DNA from: JASFQI01 sp050115555
GTDB lineage: Bacteria > Desulfobacterota > DSM-4660 > Desulfatiglandales > HGW-15
Direction of reading: 5' to 3'
NCBI GenBank assembly: GCA_050115555.1
Contig: JASFQI010000032.1
Span: 1-23,731, forward strand
Length of the DNA: 23,731 nt
Below the pieces are notes generated by a model. The model was not told the DNA's origin. It saw only the letters and a program-made list of their open reading frames with translations, and did no database searches. Both the position numbers and the translations under genes were made by a program. Shown piece by piece: positions 23,544-23,731 of the stretch. The stretch's first letter is position 1. Every line of letters starts with the position of its first letter.

Positions 23544-23731
23544 GTTCCCGGCCCCGCCTCCTGCAGCACGCGATCGAACACCTCCAGGAAGTCCCCGATG
23601 TCCCTGCGATCCACGGTGAGACCGGGGTCGATCCTCAGGACATTCAGTCCCGGGCGTTGAGCCAGGATAAAACCCTGTCGCACCAGCGCCTGCTGGACCT
23701 GTTTCGTAAAGCGGGCGTTCTCGTCGTCCTC
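23531..23731 (-). CDS. Pyridoxal-phosphate-dependent aminotransferase, C-terminal end, cut by window end
   Basis: On the minus strand an open frame enters from the right edge and stops at TGA 23531-23533; 66 residues are visible. The sequence ALVRQGFILAQRPGLNVLRI followed by DPGLTVDRRDIGDFLEVFD matches the C-terminal small domain of class III (acetylornithine/4-aminobutyrate-type) aminotransferases, where a GLNVLR-D-PL strand and a final helix close the active site. The catalytic Lys and cofactor site are outside the window, so substrate cannot be assigned. It runs toward the small exported protein gene (convergent). Confidence 0.75.
   Translation of the reverse strand, partial: EDDENARFTKQVQQALVRQGFILAQRPGLNVLRIDPGLTVDRRDIGDFLEVFDRVLQEAGPGTGAV

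Overview
This is bacterial DNA of moderately high GC with no phage, insertion-sequence, CRISPR or RNA genes that I can see. A Gram-negative host is suggested by a membrane-anchored anti-sigma factor, a lipobox protein and many Sec signal peptides. The mix of a STAND-ATPase/BTAD regulator, an ECF sigma cassette and a small basic protein of a type I associate with sulfate-reducer relatives points to Desulfobacterota (the former Deltaproteobacteria). That placement is an inference and is not proven by the window.

Left edge (1-3012, plus strand): a tight three-gene operon encodes the end of an ECF sigma factor, its single-pass anti-sigma factor, and a secreted subtilisin-like S8 protease with an Ig-like domain and an I9-like propeptide. 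The three reading frames overlap or nearly touch. The outer domain of the anti-sigma factor has the same size and general pattern as the protease propeptide, which suggests a protease-sensing signalling circuit.

Centre (3117-18776, minus strand): about 15.7 kb is filled by eight co-directional genes. A 63-aa protein comes first, followed by six large exported paralogues with a lipobox SGNH-like protein set among them. Each paralogue has a signal peptide, a Lys/Pro-rich linker, a CARDB-like module of about 100 residues, a second linker, and then a variable set of beta-sandwich modules (Kre9/KNH-like, IPT/TIG or other Ig-like). The N-terminal parts are locally almost identical between genes in a mosaic way, while the C-terminal parts differ in type and number. 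This looks like a surface or periplasmic protein family diversifying by tandem duplication, gene conversion and module exchange. I consider it the most interesting system in the window.

Right of centre (18777-22169): a 1069-aa regulator with an N-terminal ATPase and a C-terminal winged-helix plus BTAD domain is transcribed away from the array. The 183-bp divergent region between them holds a heptamer direct repeat with exact 11-bp period, the spacing used by SARP-type activators, so the regulator may control the array.

Right edge (22170-23731): about 700 bp of non-coding DNA carry a GC hairpin, a copy of a 51-nt interspersed repeat also found inside the array, and an imperfect 100-nt tandem duplication. 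Then come a small exported protein of unknown function and the C-terminal end of a pyridoxal-phosphate aminotransferase on the minus strand.
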